The translations under genes and the position numbers were made by a program. The notes under the pieces were generated by a model. It did no database searches, was not told where the DNA came from, and saw only the letters and a list, made by a program, of their open reading frames with translations. A DNA stretch of 64,000 bases. Origin: Acanthornis magna (lineage: Eukaryota; Chordata; Aves; Passeriformes; Acanthizidae). How positions within the stretch are numbered: the stretch's first letter is position 1; each line of letters begins with the position of its first letter. The stretch covers positions 3,472,001-3,536,000 of the forward strand of contig JAWUZG010000001.1 of NCBI GenBank assembly GCA_036785705.1, written 5' to 3'. This document shows positions 14,432-26,800 of the stretch, in pieces.

Positions 14432-14501
14432 CCTCCTCCTCCTTCTTCTTCCTCCTCCTCCGCTTTCTCCTCTTCCTCCTCCTCCTCCTCCTCCTCCTCC
14501 C
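14432..14501. repeat. (TCC)n pyrimidine tract in the CAMK1D promoter
   Basis: Two pyrimidine-only tracts (14,432-14,461 and 14,463-14,501) are separated by one G. The second ends in nine uninterrupted TCC units (14,474-14,500). This is the complement of the GGA-rich tract at 14,970-15,016, about 500 bases downstream. Confidence 0.9.
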
Positions 14502-14631
14502 ATTGCCATAACAACCGCGCACAGCCGCTGCGCCCGCGGGGCCGCACCGCACCGCACCGCGCCCAGCAGGCTGAGCATCCCACGGGGCCCCGCACGGGGG
14601 TGGGGGAAGAGAAACAGTGACCTCCCTCCAA

Positions 14632-14708
14632 AAGAAAAAAAAAAAAAAAAAAAAAAGAAAAAAAAAAGAAAAAGAAAAGAAAAGAAAAACAAACAACAAC
14701 AACCAAAA
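14632..14708. repeat. A-rich purine tract in the CAMK1D promoter
   Basis: Bases 14,632 to about 14,690 are all A or G, mostly A with scattered single G. The first uninterrupted A block covers about 14,635-14,656, and the tract tapers into ACAAACAACAACAACC. It is a likely slippage site. Confidence 0.85.
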
Positions 14709-14832
14709 AGAGGGAGTTCTCCGCGGGGTGGGTCAGTCAGGGAGCAAAGTGACCCCAGGACGCGGGTGCGCGCAGCTGCTGCGCGGGGCGCCGGAGGACG
14801 GAGAGACGGGGCAGCCCCGGCAGCGGCTCCGC

Positions 14833-14875
14833 GGGGGGGGCGGAGGAGGGGAGAGGAGGGGAGGGAAAGGGGGGG
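14833..14875 (+). promoter_or_regulatory. G-quadruplex-forming motif in the CAMK1D promoter
   Basis: Five G-runs lie in order on the + strand: G8 (14,833-14,840), G4 (14,848-14,851), G4 (14,858-14,861), G3 (14,863-14,865) and G7 (14,869-14,875). The loops are 7, 6, 1 and 3 bases. This satisfies the common G3+N1-7 rule with a spare run. It lies on the non-template strand about 260 bases before the start codon and overlaps a GC box. Folding in cells is inference. Confidence 0.75.
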
Positions 14876-14898
14876 AAGAGAAAGTTGGGAGGAAATAG

Positions 14899-15233
<335 letters not shown>

Positions 15234-16639
15234 GGCGGGTTCGGCTGCGGGGCCGGTGGCGGGCGCGGGCGCTGTCCCTGTCCCTTCCCCCGGGGATGCG
15301 CGGTCGCCCCGCGGGTGGGTGCGGGTCTCTGTGCGGGGATTTGCGCACCCGCGGGCGCTGCTCCGCGCCCCGCGTATCCATCCTAGCGAGAAGTCGGAGC
15401 GACCGGGGAACACGGAGAAAAATAGAATTGTGGGGCAGGAGCCGGGCTAGCATCACCCCTCACCCTCCCCCCACACCCCGAAAAAAGCGATGAAAAGGAA
15501 AAACCCCAAGTGTTTTGAAATATTCATAGAACGAGGAGACTGGGGAAGGCTTTTTCTTGATAGTGCGACTGTAAATAAATGCGGTCTGACTTGCACGCTT
15601 CCCCTAAAGCCGATGGCTGCAGCTATTCGTGGACAGACGAGCAGAAATAATCGGAGTGGATTGGATGTGTTTTAGCTACGATGCTTAACTGTTGTTGGGC
15701 TTTATTTGTTTTATTTATAGTGGCGGGGCATAAAGATTAGTAAAACGTTAGAGTTGGTTTTTTTGCTGTTTTTTTTTTAGAAGGCTGAGAAAAAACACGC
15801 ACAGATGGTGCAAGGGAGCGGGGTATAGGCTGGTGCCTTTTTGGCTGAGCAAAGAGTTTTATTTTTGTAAAAACTAATTTTCGCACACAGGATATTACAA
15901 AGGTGGGGAGCTGGGAGTGCTGAAGGAGTCAGCGCATGGGCTGCTGTTTGTGTGTACATTGTAATTAAAGTTGGGTTGTATTGGGAGTGCTCCTCGTAGC
16001 CGTGTCCCCACTGCATTAATTGAAACTTTAAGCATGTCTCGAAACGAAGCGTTGTTAATCCCGAGTAGTGCTTTTCCTACGCTGCGTGCCACTTCCAAAA
16101 CACAGTTGAACAAGTTTTGACTGTAATATTTGAGTTTCTTTCCGCTTCCAAGGGAGGGCTCCCTATAAACAGAGCATTTCTGGTTCGTGGGCTCGCTGAT
16201 TTCCTATAAACAGGCTGGGCATTTAACATGGAGGTGGGTCACGCAGCTCTGCCGTGATGAGCTTGATAGCACAGCCCTCAGGAAAACACTGACTTAGTAA
16301 ATCAAATTAATGTCTGCCCAGGTCTCTGAAGGGGCAAAATGCAGCCTAAGAGCCAAGTGTTGTGATGTGTTCTTGTCACCTTCATTGAGTTTTTGCTGTG
16401 AGAATTTCATGCTGGGAGAGACATGCCCTGCTTGTCACCTTAGGTGTGCAGTTCCCTTCCTGAGCAAAGGGGTGTTGTAGAGGAAAGTTTTAGTGCTCTG
16501 AGCTTTGCTGGAGCAGCAGAACAGTTCACTGGGGTTCCCACTGTACAGCTCTCTGTCATCTCCGTGGTTGTGGTGTTGAAGCCACCTGCGAGGGTTAATT
16601 TGTGCTGCTGAAGAGGTTCAGGAAGAATTAGTGCTGTGG

Positions 16640-16695
16640 CCTTGATCCGGATCCCACTGTAGTTAATGGGAGCAGGTGTAGGTCCCAAGGAAGGT
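16640..16695. repeat. Possible ancient amniote repeat fragment
   Basis: The segment TTGATCCGGATCCCACTGTAGTTAATGGGAGCAGG resembles a dispersed amniote module of the type 'atcccattgaagtcaatgggag'. It is short and decayed, so the call is tentative. Confidence 0.35.
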
Positions 16696-19429
16696 AAAGC
16701 TGGTCAGAGTTAATAGTTATGCATATTAGCATGGCTGTTACAAATTAAATTCATTAAATATGGCCAATTAGTGTCTCAAACTATTAACCATTGTCTGAGC
16801 CTCACAGTTTGGTACGTCCTTTCTAATGGGAATGGAAGCTGTGATGTTTTTAAACTTGACTTAACAGTTAATCTAAAAAGTTATAGAAAAGTAAAATAAC
16901 TGGATTATGAACCTGGGCCCATAAAAAGAAAATAGAGCTGTTTTCTCTTTCAGCCATAGCTGTATTTAATTATGAATATATGTGCATTTAACAGCCTACA
17001 CGTGGGTTGCCTTCTGGTTGTGCGTTCCTTAGCTTCCAAGGGCAGGCTGATAATTAGAAGATTTGAATCTGAGTTTTGGTTCTGTCCTTGGCCACCCACC
17101 AGCTCAGCACCTGCAGTTCCTACCTGGTCTGGTGTGACTTACCAGGATGTGAAACTTCTAAAAAATTTAGGCCATTGCTGTGCAAATCATTAAAGTACCT
17201 GTTCCATTTTCACTGAAGGCAGTGAAGGGCTATTCACTGACTTGAGCAGCAGACACACAGGGTCCAAGAGCCCAAATGGTGGGAAACATTCTCAATTATT
17301 GATAAGAAAGTATTTAAATAGGAATTAAGCTATATAAGTCTAAGTAGCTTTAAAGTATTTGGACCAAAATGTTTTCCTCTGGCATTATTTAGGAGCAGGA
17401 ATGAAATCTGCTCTGATCCCTCCTGCACTGTAATGCTGAACCGTGTTGGACAGCCAACACTTGAGCTCACTGTCTAATAGATTTTTCTCTAGCATGGAGT
17501 GAAAAACTTGGCATGTCACATGAAATACACTGGATTGTAGTAGCTGTATTTTGCATTTCTCTGCCATTCCATTTCAGGATGCCAAAGTGCTAAAAGCACT
17601 TTTAACAGAAAAACAGCCCTTTTTCATGCAGCTGTCTTAACTGCCTGTGGTAAAATTGGCTGGAGAAAGAAAAGCACTAAACCCCCAAATCAGGGAAGAA
17701 AGTGAAAAAGGAACTTTAAAAGCATATTTTGTTTCAAGTGCATTGATTTGTGAATGTTAAATCTATGTGTATACCCTATTAATGATTTGTTCTCAGAAGA
17801 GAGCCTTTCATCTGAATAAAAGCTCCTCAGCAGATCTTTAACACGGGAGAGTTGAAATTTGCTGGAATTATTAAAAAGATCCTAAGACGGTTAATCATTA
17901 TATCATTCGGGCTTCAAGGAACCTCTAATGAGTACCCAGCTCTCCCTTCCAGAGCTGGAATGAAATATTTATGTGTCCCTGTAAATCATGTCCAGCCACA
18001 TTGATGGTGAAATTGAATTGGATGTCATGTCCAGAGGTAGGAAAGTAGCCCTTTTCAGCCTAAAGAATTGTTTCCCTTGGTGGCCAAAGTCTGTGTTGTT
18101 TGCTCTGCTCTGTGCTGTTGGGCAATAATGTTTTTCTAAAGAAGTACCAGCAATGCAGTGGTTGGCTCAGATGTACCCAAACCTGTATTTACCCTGTTCT
18201 GTATTTATGCAGATATTAAAGCATGTGCAATCTTAATTTGGGGCTGCAATCTCTCAGGTACCAGCATGTCAACAAAAGATTTTGGTGATAGTAATCAATA
18301 TTATAATATTTTATTATTCATGATTATTGGCATAGTTTATATATTATCGTATTACAATATATATGATGGTCCTGATCCATTCTTGGGATGGGACAGTGGG
18401 ACATGTGAACCACACTCCATATGCCCAGGCTCACTGAGTGTTCCTTCCTGAACCTGTTCAATACTAAGCCATTGACAGTGAAATTACAGATCCTGAAAAA
18501 GTAGCTAGGAAAAAATAAACAAAATAAAGATAAAATCATAGCAACTGGCCAGATCATCAGCTGATCTTCCAAGTCAACCTGACTTCCAAGTAAAGATAGG
18601 TGTGCTTGAGGAAAGAAGAGGATCTGACTAACTGCTTCTCTCTTTAAATTTCCACAAATTCACTTCTTGTAGCTCTACTCAGTTCCCCCTGGAAGACAAA
18701 TTGAAAGGGGAGTTGAGGGCCTGCCTGGAGAGGAGGATTTCTGTCCCAGCCCTTGAGAGATGTGAAGTTTCACAATAACAGGAATCTGATAAGAAGATGA
18801 GTGACCACAGAAATACCACCTTTCCCCCTCCATATTTAAAGTATATTATATCTGAGGCATTTTAAACCTCAGATTTTGACATCCAAGAAATAATAGGAAA
18901 CACCATGTCATCCACTAGTCAAAGGAGAAAGTTCCATCACTTGATCTGCCCAATTAGATCCACCCCACATTTCTGAGGTATCTGTCATTAGGCCTTATTG
19001 ACGTCAGAGTTATGATGAAGTTCTAATATTTAGAAAGGCTCAGACTTAGTAACTATGAAAATACCAGTGCTGTTCTTAAAAATGATGTGGTAGATTCCTT
19101 AAAGCTTAGTAAGGATAACAGAGGGAGTTGCATGGATATAGCCATAACATAGTAAGAGCTGGGTGGGAAGACAAATACACTTCAAATAAGTTTCCAGTAC
19201 TTTCCTAAAATACCGTATAGAGAAAACATATGGGTGGTTCTGTTTTTCTCAGGGGCTCTGTGGTAATTTTTGGTTCATCTGCGTCTCTTCCATACTCTTA
19301 CACCATTTGATGGGCTCCTGGCACTCTCCATGGCTCTGCCACACACCAGTACGTGCTCGTTCATGCTGTGAAATGAAGTCTCTCCTCGTCCTCCTCTCAC
19401 ATCTCTTTTCTTTCTCACACACCCACGTG

Positions 19430-19449
19430 CACACACACACACACACACA
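19430..19449. repeat. (CA)10 microsatellite
   Basis: Ten uninterrupted CA units, preceded by a pyrimidine-rich CTCACACACCCACGTG stretch. Confidence 0.95.
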
Positions 19450-22400
19450 TTGTCACAAACCCTTACGTGCTGTCTGCAGTGTCTCTGTCCTCTCGTGTCC
19501 TTCACGGCGCCTTCCCCTACGTGCAGCCTCGCTGGGGCTTTCCAGGAGCTGATCCAACCCCTGCTCTCATCTGGTTTGGGTGGTCAGACCCTCGTGGGGG
19601 CTGTGCCTCGGGCCAGCCTTGGCTCCCACCGCTGAGAAGATGCTGGTGGCAAGGACAGGTCCTGGCAGAGGCAGCTCTGGGAGGCACCAGAGGGCTCAGG
19701 ATCTGTTTGCCTCTGGTAAAAGATCTTCCCTCTTTGTTGAGTGGGTGCCAAAAGCACTTGTGTTGGATTCACACAACAGATCATCCCCGTTTAGCTGTTT
19801 AACTTGAGGCATCATGCAAGTTACTCAGTTTTTCCCTTCTGATTTTGGAAATTCTTAAGGGATAAAGAAATATGTTGATATTTGTGTTTCCCTTGGCTCC
19901 ATGCCCCCTGTGATGATTGAGGGGTTTGTTTGATTTTCGAGTTTCTGCTGACATTACCAGCAATTGCTGCCTCTCTTTTACGACACCTCAGTGAGGCAGC
20001 AGTGGCTCTGTCAGACTGTTCCATATTTTCCTCGGTTCAGTATTTTCCTTTTCTTGTTTTTTCCTAAATTAAAGAGACATTTCACCTACAAAAATATAAT
20101 CATGGGAGAAAATTCGGTGTCCCCAAGGGCTGAAGTTAAGGTGCATGTTTTCGGGGCAAAGTTGATAAACCACTGGAGCAAACCATGAAGGCAAGTGGAT
20201 CTCATCTCCCCTGGGATTATTTTCTGGGAGCTCTGAAAGCTCTCAAGCTTCATGCAGCGGGAAAGTGCCTCTTGTCCATGTTTACAGAGGAAGATATTTC
20301 ATGGTCATTTATGACCTTAGAATCTGTAACTCTGGGAATCTCTCTGTCAAACCCACGTGGGGTCTGAGATAATTTGTGCCAAGAGGTGTCTACAGCACCT
20401 CTCCAGCATCTGTGGGAGGAGTGAAATTTGAGGTCCAAATATTAATGTTTAACATAATGGTGTGAAACAACTCAGATGTTTTAGTTTATGTGTTCTATTT
20501 AGGGAAAGCAGAAAAACACTGTTAGGACTCCTTTAAGGTGACATATTTTGCTTTAAACCAAGTAATCCTGTTTGCTATCTCTGGGCATAAATTCCTGTCC
20601 AGCGTGTTCTTGAAGGCTTAAAAATAATGAGTTAGTATCTTTTGATGTAAATTGTTGGTCTTCCTTGAACACTTACAGAAAATAACAGGTTTGAGGGTTC
20701 AGCTGGAACTGAAATGGGAAAGAAAGCAAAGCAAGGTGGCCAATGGATTTAAATGCTGATGGTGGGGATTGGGAAAAATTTGGCAGCCATTGGTGGGAAG
20801 GGATTTTTGACAGCTCTCCCACTCTGGTTCACAGGTGCATTTTAGAAAGTCCTTTTTTGGGGTAACAGTGGCCTAAAGGCCAATTTTCTTTCATCATCTG
20901 AAATTAAGATTTCAAAATACTCAATAATCAAAAGCTTTCAGGTAAATACATAGTTCTGGAGACACACAGTTGCTGCATTGTCAGCTCACATATGTGCTCA
21001 TGCTTCCTTTGTTAGCCTGTTTTTCTACTAGTTTTGGTGCCTTGCCTCATTTTTTCCCTGCTTTCTCTCTTTTCCCATGGATATTCTCTTTCAAGTCCAT
21101 CTTGGTGCTGTCTGAGCTCCCTGTTGCCAGAGGATACCTGCTCACCTGCATGCCTGTGCAGCCAAGGAGGGTGCTTGACCAGCGAGGTGACAGTAAGATA
21201 TTTGGGTTGCGTTGGAATAGACTATTTGGGTTTTTTCCCGCTATTTTTTACTTAGGAAAATGTGATCCTTGCCTCGGCCAACACTTGGATTAAGTCCTCA
21301 GGACTTCAGCATAACCAATATCAATTCCACAACTGCTCTTTGTGTAGGGCAGAGCTGAGGGCAAAGCATACATAAAAATACTGGTGTTTCTCGGCAGCCG
21401 CAGAGGTAGCTGACACCCCAAAAGCTCCCAACAAGCAAACCCCAGAAGGTGGAGAGGTGGTGGATGGAGCTGAACCCAACTCTTTGGGGCCCTACAGTGA
21501 TCCTTTAACCAAAAGTCTCTTGTTCCCCTCACAGCCACAACACAGTGGGTGTGAGAGCCTTCTTCACCGCCGCTCCTGCCATCTGGAGCAGCCTGTCTGC
21601 TTCCTTCACCCTCCATCTGCTTTCACACAGGAGCTGAAATCTCTCTCTATGTATGTTTTCCTTCCTTTTTGCCTCTTTTTCTCTCCACCTAGGTTACTGA
21701 CCTCAATTATTTTTGTTGTCCTTCACACGCAGTTCCCCTGACTACGTGCAGAATATTAGTTGGGGTTATTTAATCCTTTCAAGCATCCAAAGGTACAATT
21801 AATATTGAATAAAGTTGTATTGTTTTGGTTTGCTTGACAATAACAGGCATTTATAATAGGATTCTGAATTTATTGCCAGTAATGGTATTCACTTAACCGG
21901 TGACTCACAGTTTATATTCATGATTACTTAATAGGACCTAATTTTCTAGTCATTTTAGATAGCAGGAAAACAAGTTGGAACTAAGTGGGTTCTGTTAGTA
22001 AACAGGTAATGAGTGAAAGGAGGGATAAAAAATTCCTCGGGGCAGTGATCTGTCATTTTCATTGGAATTCAAACCACCTTGCATTTCAGTGCTTCTCTGT
22101 AAATAATAATTAACAACAATGACAATAATTTGCAAACATATGTGTGTGATTGGGCTGTTGTTGAATGACAAATAGCTGGCTTAGCAATCAGAATATTTCT
22201 CATTTCTAGAAATCATAGTGTTCCTTAAAACCTTTCTATCAAATCTTAACACCAATATGTTTTTTTATTATCTGACTTGGCGGTTCCTATAATTTTCTTC
22301 TGAATGTTGTGCCAATCACTTTTGAAAAAGAAAGCTATAAATAACAGATTGTTAATAAACTTTTGGAGGCCCTTCAGTGATGTTTCCATGTTGAAAGCTG

Positions 22401-22501
22401 CATATTGAGTTTTATGCCAGAATTACTCACCAAACAGATTATATAAGGTTAAATTAAAATAATACTCTTTAGCAGAATTTTTTTGGTGGAGTTAAAAAGC
22501 C

Positions 22502-22524
22502 TTTTTTTTTTTTTTTTTTTTTTT
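22502..22524. repeat. T23 homopolymer
   Basis: Twenty-three uninterrupted T on +. No processed transcript or SINE body is recognisable on the - strand upstream of the implied poly(A), so it is listed only as a homopolymer. Confidence 0.95.
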
Positions 22525-23699
22525 AAACACTGGATGTGCTAAGAAAAAGCTACTGGGAATCTCTGTTTTGGATCTGATCTATGTGTGGAACAGCCAAGCG
22601 CAGCACTGGGGTTCCTCTGTAACTATAGCTCACTGATTTTGCTTGATCTTTTCCTGAGCAATACCTTGTGTCACAGTTAAAATATCAACAGTTTTGGACA
22701 ACTGGACTACATAAGATTAGTTCTCAAAATACCTTTTTCAAGAGTCAAATGGGAAGAAGCACATGAGAGAAAACATGCTGGCTTAGATGTATCAAGGATC
22801 TATTTTTATTTTTGTTTTGACCCCAACTGGAGATAAACCAAACAGTTTCAGTCTTCTTACAGTTTCCAGGAGGAACAAAATGCAGGTGCTTGTAATGATG
22901 CAAATGAACGTGAGCATTCACCAGCAACAGGGTGAAGAATTGTAGCATCTCCCCCCTAGACCCTTCCCTTTGCACTTTTTTTCTGCAGGATTCTTCTCAT
23001 TTTCCTGCTCTTAATGCTCCCCCTAATTTAGCTTGTGTATTTGAAGATATGTTCTTTCAAGCCCGAGCACCCAAAAGTTGGGAATTACATCTTACGCTCC
23101 ATTGCCAGAGTACAGAAGACCTAGAAATTTCATCTGTGGCTGATGGGAGTGGAGTGAGGTCAGGATCCATGGAATTTCTAAGGTCTGGGAGCCTTTAACC
23201 TCCCTGTTTGTTTTGGTGAGGGCTGGTGTGGCAGTTTGGAGAGCAAGGAGAGTAAGAAATATCTCCCTGCTTCTCAGTGGAGGGGTGTGAAGGTTTGCAG
23301 GTCCTTCTGGGAGCTCCAAAGGGAAAGTTCCTCGGATATCACAGGTATCCCCCTAAAGACAGACCCCCCCAGTGCTGCAGAGTCGTTCTGTGACATTGCT
23401 GCGTTGCAGCTCAGCAGGGTTTAAAACGTGCCTGACTCCCCATGGCATGAGGGAAACGTGGCTGCCCCTCTCCACCAGCTGCATCACTGCTCACAGAGAT
23501 GGAGGTGCTTCTATTGTAGGACAGAATAAACCAGCACAGAGATCTGCAAAGGCTCAGGAGCTGGTGCGTATGTGAGGGTTGGAGATTGGCAAGTGAAATG
23601 CGAAGGGTCTGTAATACTTGGGTTTTTTTCCACTCTGCCTTTTATTGGCTTCAGATGAGATCAGACACCGTTGAGTGATGAGTACCGCAAACGCCAGAG

Positions 23700-23840
23700 T
23701 AAAAGACTGTTCGTACCCAGGAGAACTTATAATCTAAATAAATAAGACAAAAATGCTAACACTGTTTTGTTAAAGACAACCAAGTGTGTCACTTGTAAAC
23801 CCAGAGCTGAGTTTGAATCTTAACTCCAGCCTTCTGCAGG
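23700..23840 (-). repeat. Probable MIR-like SINE fragment
   Basis: AGAACTTATAATCTAAATAA (23,722 on) followed by CAACCAAGTGTGTCAC and AACCCAGAGCTGAGTTTGAATC (about 23,778-23,820) follows the order of a reverse-complement MIR ('cttacaatctaaata ... cccaaggtcacac ... gccagagctgggatttgaac'). The copy is old and diverged. Confidence 0.5.
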
Positions 23841-26800
23841 GGACTGTCCCGTTTCTTTTAGTAGCGGGCACTGTGTCAGCACCAGTGTCCTCAGAATATA
23901 TTTATTTGTATGCGATTCGCCCAGGGTCACCACGTATAATTCATTTTTACTAGTTAAGGTTTGAAGATGCAAAGCACTGTCACTGTGCTGTTGGTAACAG
24001 CGTGGGCGCTTTATTGCTGTGTTGTTTCAGCTGCTCAGAGGAATCCAGGTCTGCCCAGAGCTATAAAGAGCTGGAACAGTCCAGGCAGTTCTTGGGGTGA
24101 TGTGGGATTGCTCCCAGCAGGATCCCATCCTCCCAACCCAGCTTAAATAATTCAAAGGGCCAGGCTTCAACCAGGCGTGTTTTCCTTGCAAACTCACCAG
24201 CTGTGACCCTACTGCCCCACTGTGATGGCCAAGGGCAGAAATGATGGAAACTATCGGATGAAAAACTGTGAAAAAACCCAGAATTACATAGAAAACCCAA
24301 ACAACACAAAAGAGAGCTGAAGGGAGAGAAGCTCACTGAGAGGATTTGCAGCCACATGGAAAACTCCTCTGGGGAAGGCACAGGTTGCTAATCAAATTCA
24401 GCCATAGTTGAGAGAGATTACTGGAGCATCCCTGAATAATCCTTCACTGTTATATTGAGTTGGCTTGGAGATTTCCTCCCACTGCTCACTCTTGTCTTCT
24501 CCTGCCTCTCAGCGTAAGGAACTCAGCGCAGTGTGCCCAGCCATGAGGCTGTGGTGTTTTGGGAATTTCAGGCATGGCAAAGTGCTTGGTGTGCACTGTC
24601 AATGGCACAAGACACCGTGAGCGCATTAAACTCGATTCGTGCTCCCTACCGTGTTTTCTTCAGTAACACCTGAACAAATTCAAAGGCTTTGTCCTTTACT
24701 GTGGAACATTTGTAGGTGCAGTCTGAGATATCTCAAGGACTATCTAAAGCTCTGGGATCAGCATCAGCCTCACACCTTTGCTTTAATGGGATTTCTTGCC
24801 GCAGGGGTGTAATTAATTTGTTCAACTTTTTTTTGAGGGGAAAATCTGACACTGTTAAGCTTTTCCACGGGCTGATGATGAGCATCACAAAAACACCACC
24901 TCCTTCTCTGGGTGCAAGCCATGGTGTTTTGAGACACCTTCTCTAGCATAATTACATAGCAACCTGAATATTGCAAAGCAAACAAGCTCTCCCTCCCAAA
25001 ATAAAACACTCTCAAATGTAAAAAAAAGAACCACAAAACAGCACAAACCCCTCTTATCTTTTCTAGGGAGAGAAGGGGGAGTAAACAACACGCAGCTTGT
25101 TAGCCAAGTGGCTTGAAGCACCATGAGAAGATGCTTAGATAAAAACATTAATGGGGCAGAAAAACAGTGTGACTCCTTTTGGCCTAATGACCCAGGCACT
25201 GGAACACAAGAGGAATAATTTAGAAGGAAGGGAAATGTCTCCTGTCACAGGTTTGACTTACAGGAATGAAGGGGCTATGTATTTAGGTGTCAGGGGAGAA
25301 CGTACCAAGAATTGAGCTGAAAAAAAGGGTTTTCAAAAGCAGAGACACAGGGCATAGAGGTACTGCAGGCTGCAGGGGAACTTCGGCTCTTGGAAATGTT
25401 AAAGGTGTATCTGGAGTAATTTTACTGACTAATTTTCCTGTCCATAGCCATGTAATTTATGTCATAGACATAAATTTTATGCTCTTAAGAGAGAGACCCT
25501 GGAAAAAAAGTCTTTCAGAGCTTTTTAGGCAAGTCCATTGAATGAGCGTCTCTGATGAATCTTGTATTTTTAATGGAATGTAATGAAAGTGATTCAAGGA
25601 GTCCTGAGTGACAGCTGAGAAAATTTGTGTCCAGAAAACAAATATGTGCCCTTTTACTACTATTGAGAGGGAGCATAACAGGCATTAAAGCTGAGACCAT
25701 GCTCGTTCTGCAGGTGAGGGGAGCTGCACTGGGGGAAAGACAAAAGGAGAGGTCTGGGAGAGGTCAATTCAGCTGCGGCTTAATTGACTCTGGAGATTTT
25801 GAGTCCCCCTCCTTGTTCATGAGCTGCAAAACTTCATGGCCATGGGTCTTTTGGACAGGACAGCTTATACTTTGTACACCAGTACACTTCCATCATTTCA
25901 GTCAATGACCACTGCAATGACCAGCAGCTTCAGTGCCAATGTTTGCCCTGGAGGTTGTGTGATGTTGTGACATCTTTGTCTAGCATTGCTGTGTACTTGT
26001 GAGGAAGGTGGAGGAGCCTTCTATATACACATAAGTGGTACAGTGTCTAAGTATGCGTGTGTGTATATAACTATATATAGAATATTATATATATAATATA
26101 GATAAAATGTGTAGCAATGTATGTATACCCACACTTTAAAAATACTGTTTATATAGTGATATATAGAGATGCACAGCCCTACATAGCACTGTTTCCTGGC
26201 CAAACAGCATGTTGTTTCGCTTCATTAGTGATGCATAGGGACTGACTTGTGCTATTCGGTAAAAGCTGTTTAAGAGAATTGTGAACGTTGTTAATTTATT
26301 TCATCATTTTAATTTCTCTTCTTATTTGGGTTCTACTTAGGGGAAGGCAGGAACTGTGTGGTGCCCCTGTGCTCAATTAGCTAATGGGGGTGAACTCAGA
26401 CAAATAAGAAGAGCACAATGGTCCTTCCCTGTCCTTCTGTCCTCCATCTCCACATTACCTCTGCTACACCAAATCCCTGCTGTCCATTTCCTGTCTAAAT
26501 CCTGCACAAAGTCCTTGGTAGGGTGCAGTGCCAGAGTCACACACATCCTGCAGGTGTGCGCAGCTGGAAGACAGCACAGCATCTTCCTTTGGGTCAGTTA
26601 GGGCTTTATTTCTTTAGATAAAGCACCCTTTCCGTGGGGGAAATGAAGGTGGTGCAGAGCAGATGGAGTCTGTTTGAACTTTTTGGTTGCAAAGTCTTTG
26701 GGCCGCAGCAAGTGGAGGGTGAATTAACTAACACTGTGCTTGGTGTTTGGAGGTCTGTCTCAGGTGGCCTGTGAGGATTCCTCTCCATAAATGAGGTGGT

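Larger units (their letters stand above)
15461..23699. other. Intronic DNA with no recognised gene
   Basis: No exon, RNA gene or complete transposon was recognised. Minor features are a POU/octamer-like AT-rich block at 16,700-16,790, the (CA)10 at 19,430-19,449, the T23 run at 22,502-22,524, and an AT-rich, low-repeat stretch at 21,750-22,420 that may be conserved. Confidence 0.55.
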
